Shown here in pieces: positions 7,247 to 8,313 of a DNA stretch of 8,313 nt (position 1 is its first letter; each line of letters begins with the position of its first letter). Source of the DNA: Lysobacterales bacterium (lineage in GTDB: Bacteria > Pseudomonadota > Gammaproteobacteria > Xanthomonadales > SZUA-36); the NCBI GenBank assembly GCA_026196445.1, contig JAPHTE010000181.1:1-8313 (forward strand), read 5' to 3'. The notes beneath the pieces were generated by a model that ran no database searches, was not told where the DNA came from, and worked only from the letters and a program-made list of their open reading frames with translations. A program made the translations under genes and the position numbers.

Positions 7247-8313
7247 TTAAGCATCCGGTCCGATGGATGGACGCCCAATTGCATGGCAGCTAAATCCATG
7301 CACCAAGGCCACATCCCGTGGCCAAATATTCCGCCCATCAACAAGGATTTTACTGCGCATCGATTCAGAAAGACGCTTGTAATCCGGCACCCAATACTGT
7401 TTCCATTCTGTCACCAGCACGAGGGCATGCGAACCAGTGGCAGCTTCATATTCATCTTCATGGACGCTGAACCCCTCGTATCCACCAAAAAGCTGCTGCG
7501 CCTCGGTCATCGCTTCCGGGTCATGTGCACGTACACTCGCACCAGCCTCCAGAAGAGCTTCAATCAACACGCGGCTCGGAGCCTCACGCATGTCATCGGT
7601 GTTTGGCTTGAAGGACAAACCCCATATCCCGATACAACGGTCGTTCAATTTGTTCTTGAAAACGTCGAGCAACATGCTGAATAAGCGCGTTTTCTGATTT
7701 AAATTTACGTTTTCAACAGCATTGAGTATTTGGGCTTCAAAACCGTACTCTTCGGCCGTGTGACTCAAGGCCCGGACGTCTTTTGGAAAACAGGAGCCAC
7801 CATAACCGGGTCCGGCATATATGAAGGAATAACCAATCCGCGGATCAGATCCGATACCCTTTCGTACATGTTCAATATCTGCCCCGACCCGATCCGCGAT
7901 ATTTGCCAATTCATTCATCAAGCTGATTTTCGTGGCCAGCATGGCATTAGCAGAGTATTTGGTCAGTTCAGACGAACGCACATCCATGAAAAACATCTTT
8001 TCATGATTGCGATTAAAGGGGGAGTAGAGTTCCCGCAATATCTTTTCACTTTTCGGATCTTCAACACCGCACACTATGCGGTCAGGCTGCATGAAATTCT
8101 TGATTGCGACCCCTTCCGCCAAAAACTCCGGGTTGGAGGCGACACTGAATGAAATACTTTCACCTCTCGCATCGAGCTGAGCCTGGATCTCCTTTCGCAC
8201 ACGGTCACATGTTCCCACCGGCACAGTCGACTTGACGACTACGAGCAGCGATTCTGACATGACCTCGCCAACTCCACGTGCAACAGCCCGCACATGAGCG
8301 AGATCTGCCGAAC
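7247..8313 (-). CDS. ugd: UDP-glucose 6-dehydrogenase (N-terminus beyond window)
   Basis: Oxidises UDP-glucose to UDP-glucuronate with two NAD+ in the cytoplasm, supplying uronic acid for surface glycans. The visible 354 residues start inside the NAD-binding domain: SADLAHVRAVA right at the edge matches the family's usual EDGSADL segment, so the GTG at 8291-8293 is internal and the gene continues past the window. About 80-90 residues with the N-terminal Rossmann GxGYVG motif are missing. Seen here are KSTVPVGT, NPEFLAEG (Glu codon 8126-8128) followed by the FMQPDRIV motif, YGGSCFPKD with the catalytic cysteine codon at 7790-7792, and GLSFKPNTDDMREAP at the start of the C-terminal UDP-binding domain. 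All expected active-site motifs in the visible part are intact. The related GDP-mannose dehydrogenase is less likely given the FMQPDRIV and SFKPNTDDMREAP segments, but substrate is assigned by family resemblance only. The TAA at 7247-7249 is 41 bases before the next gene on the same strand, with no terminator hairpin between. Confidence 0.93.
   Translation of the reverse strand, partial: SADLAHVRAVARGVGEVMSESLLVVVKSTVPVGTCDRVRKEIQAQLDARGESISFSVASNPEFLAEGVAIKNFMQPDRIVCGVEDPKSEKILRELYSPFNRNHEKMFFMDVRSSELTKYSANAMLATKISLMNELANIADRVGADIEHVRKGIGSDPRIGYSFIYAGPGYGGSCFPKDVRALSHTAEEYGFEAQILNAVENVNLNQKTRLFSMLLDVFKNKLNDRCIGIWGLSFKPNTDDMREAPSRVLIEALLEAGASVRAHDPEAMTEAQQLFGGYEGFSVHEDEYEAATGSHALVLVTEWKQYWVPDYKRLSESMRSKILVDGRNIWPRDVALVHGFSCHAIGRPSIGPDA

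Noticed and set aside
7232..7684. Plus-strand 150-residue reading frame opposite the end of ugd
   Set aside because: It lies opposite well-conserved ugd sequence and has no recognisable domain.

Overview
The window looks like part of a bacterial cell-surface polysaccharide locus, probably from a Gram-negative bacterium of moderate GC content. Phylum is inferred only from the general look of the UDP-glucose dehydrogenase and the sulfotransferases. No ribosomal or other taxonomic marker is present, so anything finer would be a guess. Almost every base is coding. The only gaps are 87 bases (1921-2007) and 41 bases (7206-7246), so no gene-free stretch exceeds 300 bases. I see no RNA gene, insertion sequence, CRISPR array or convincing rho-independent terminator.

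Left part, plus strand: the 3' portion of a large probably secreted protein (1-1920, its 5' end lies outside the window). It is a right-handed parallel beta-helix that closes with a choice-of-anchor Q-type segment, followed by four 45-residue GDW-type repeats. After 87 bases comes a stand-alone PAPS-type sulfotransferase of about 250 residues (2008-2760).

Right part, minus strand: reading from the right edge, a UDP-glucose 6-dehydrogenase (7247-8313, its N-terminus lies beyond the edge) is followed after 41 bases by a 1482-residue multidomain protein (2757-7205). That protein joins a second type of sulfotransferase domain, a coiled coil of about 230 residues, a GT2 glycosyltransferase and two successive GT-B-like (CgeB-type) glycosyltransferase domains. 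The two gene pairs converge, and their last codons overlap by 4 bases at 2757-2760.

Working model (inference): the dehydrogenase supplies UDP-glucuronate, the multidomain protein builds and perhaps sulfates a repeat unit on one polypeptide, the separate sulfotransferase adds another sulfate, and the beta-helix protein is an exported partner that sits on or binds the surface glycan. The most unusual item is the sulfotransferase-coiled coil-triple glycosyltransferase fusion.
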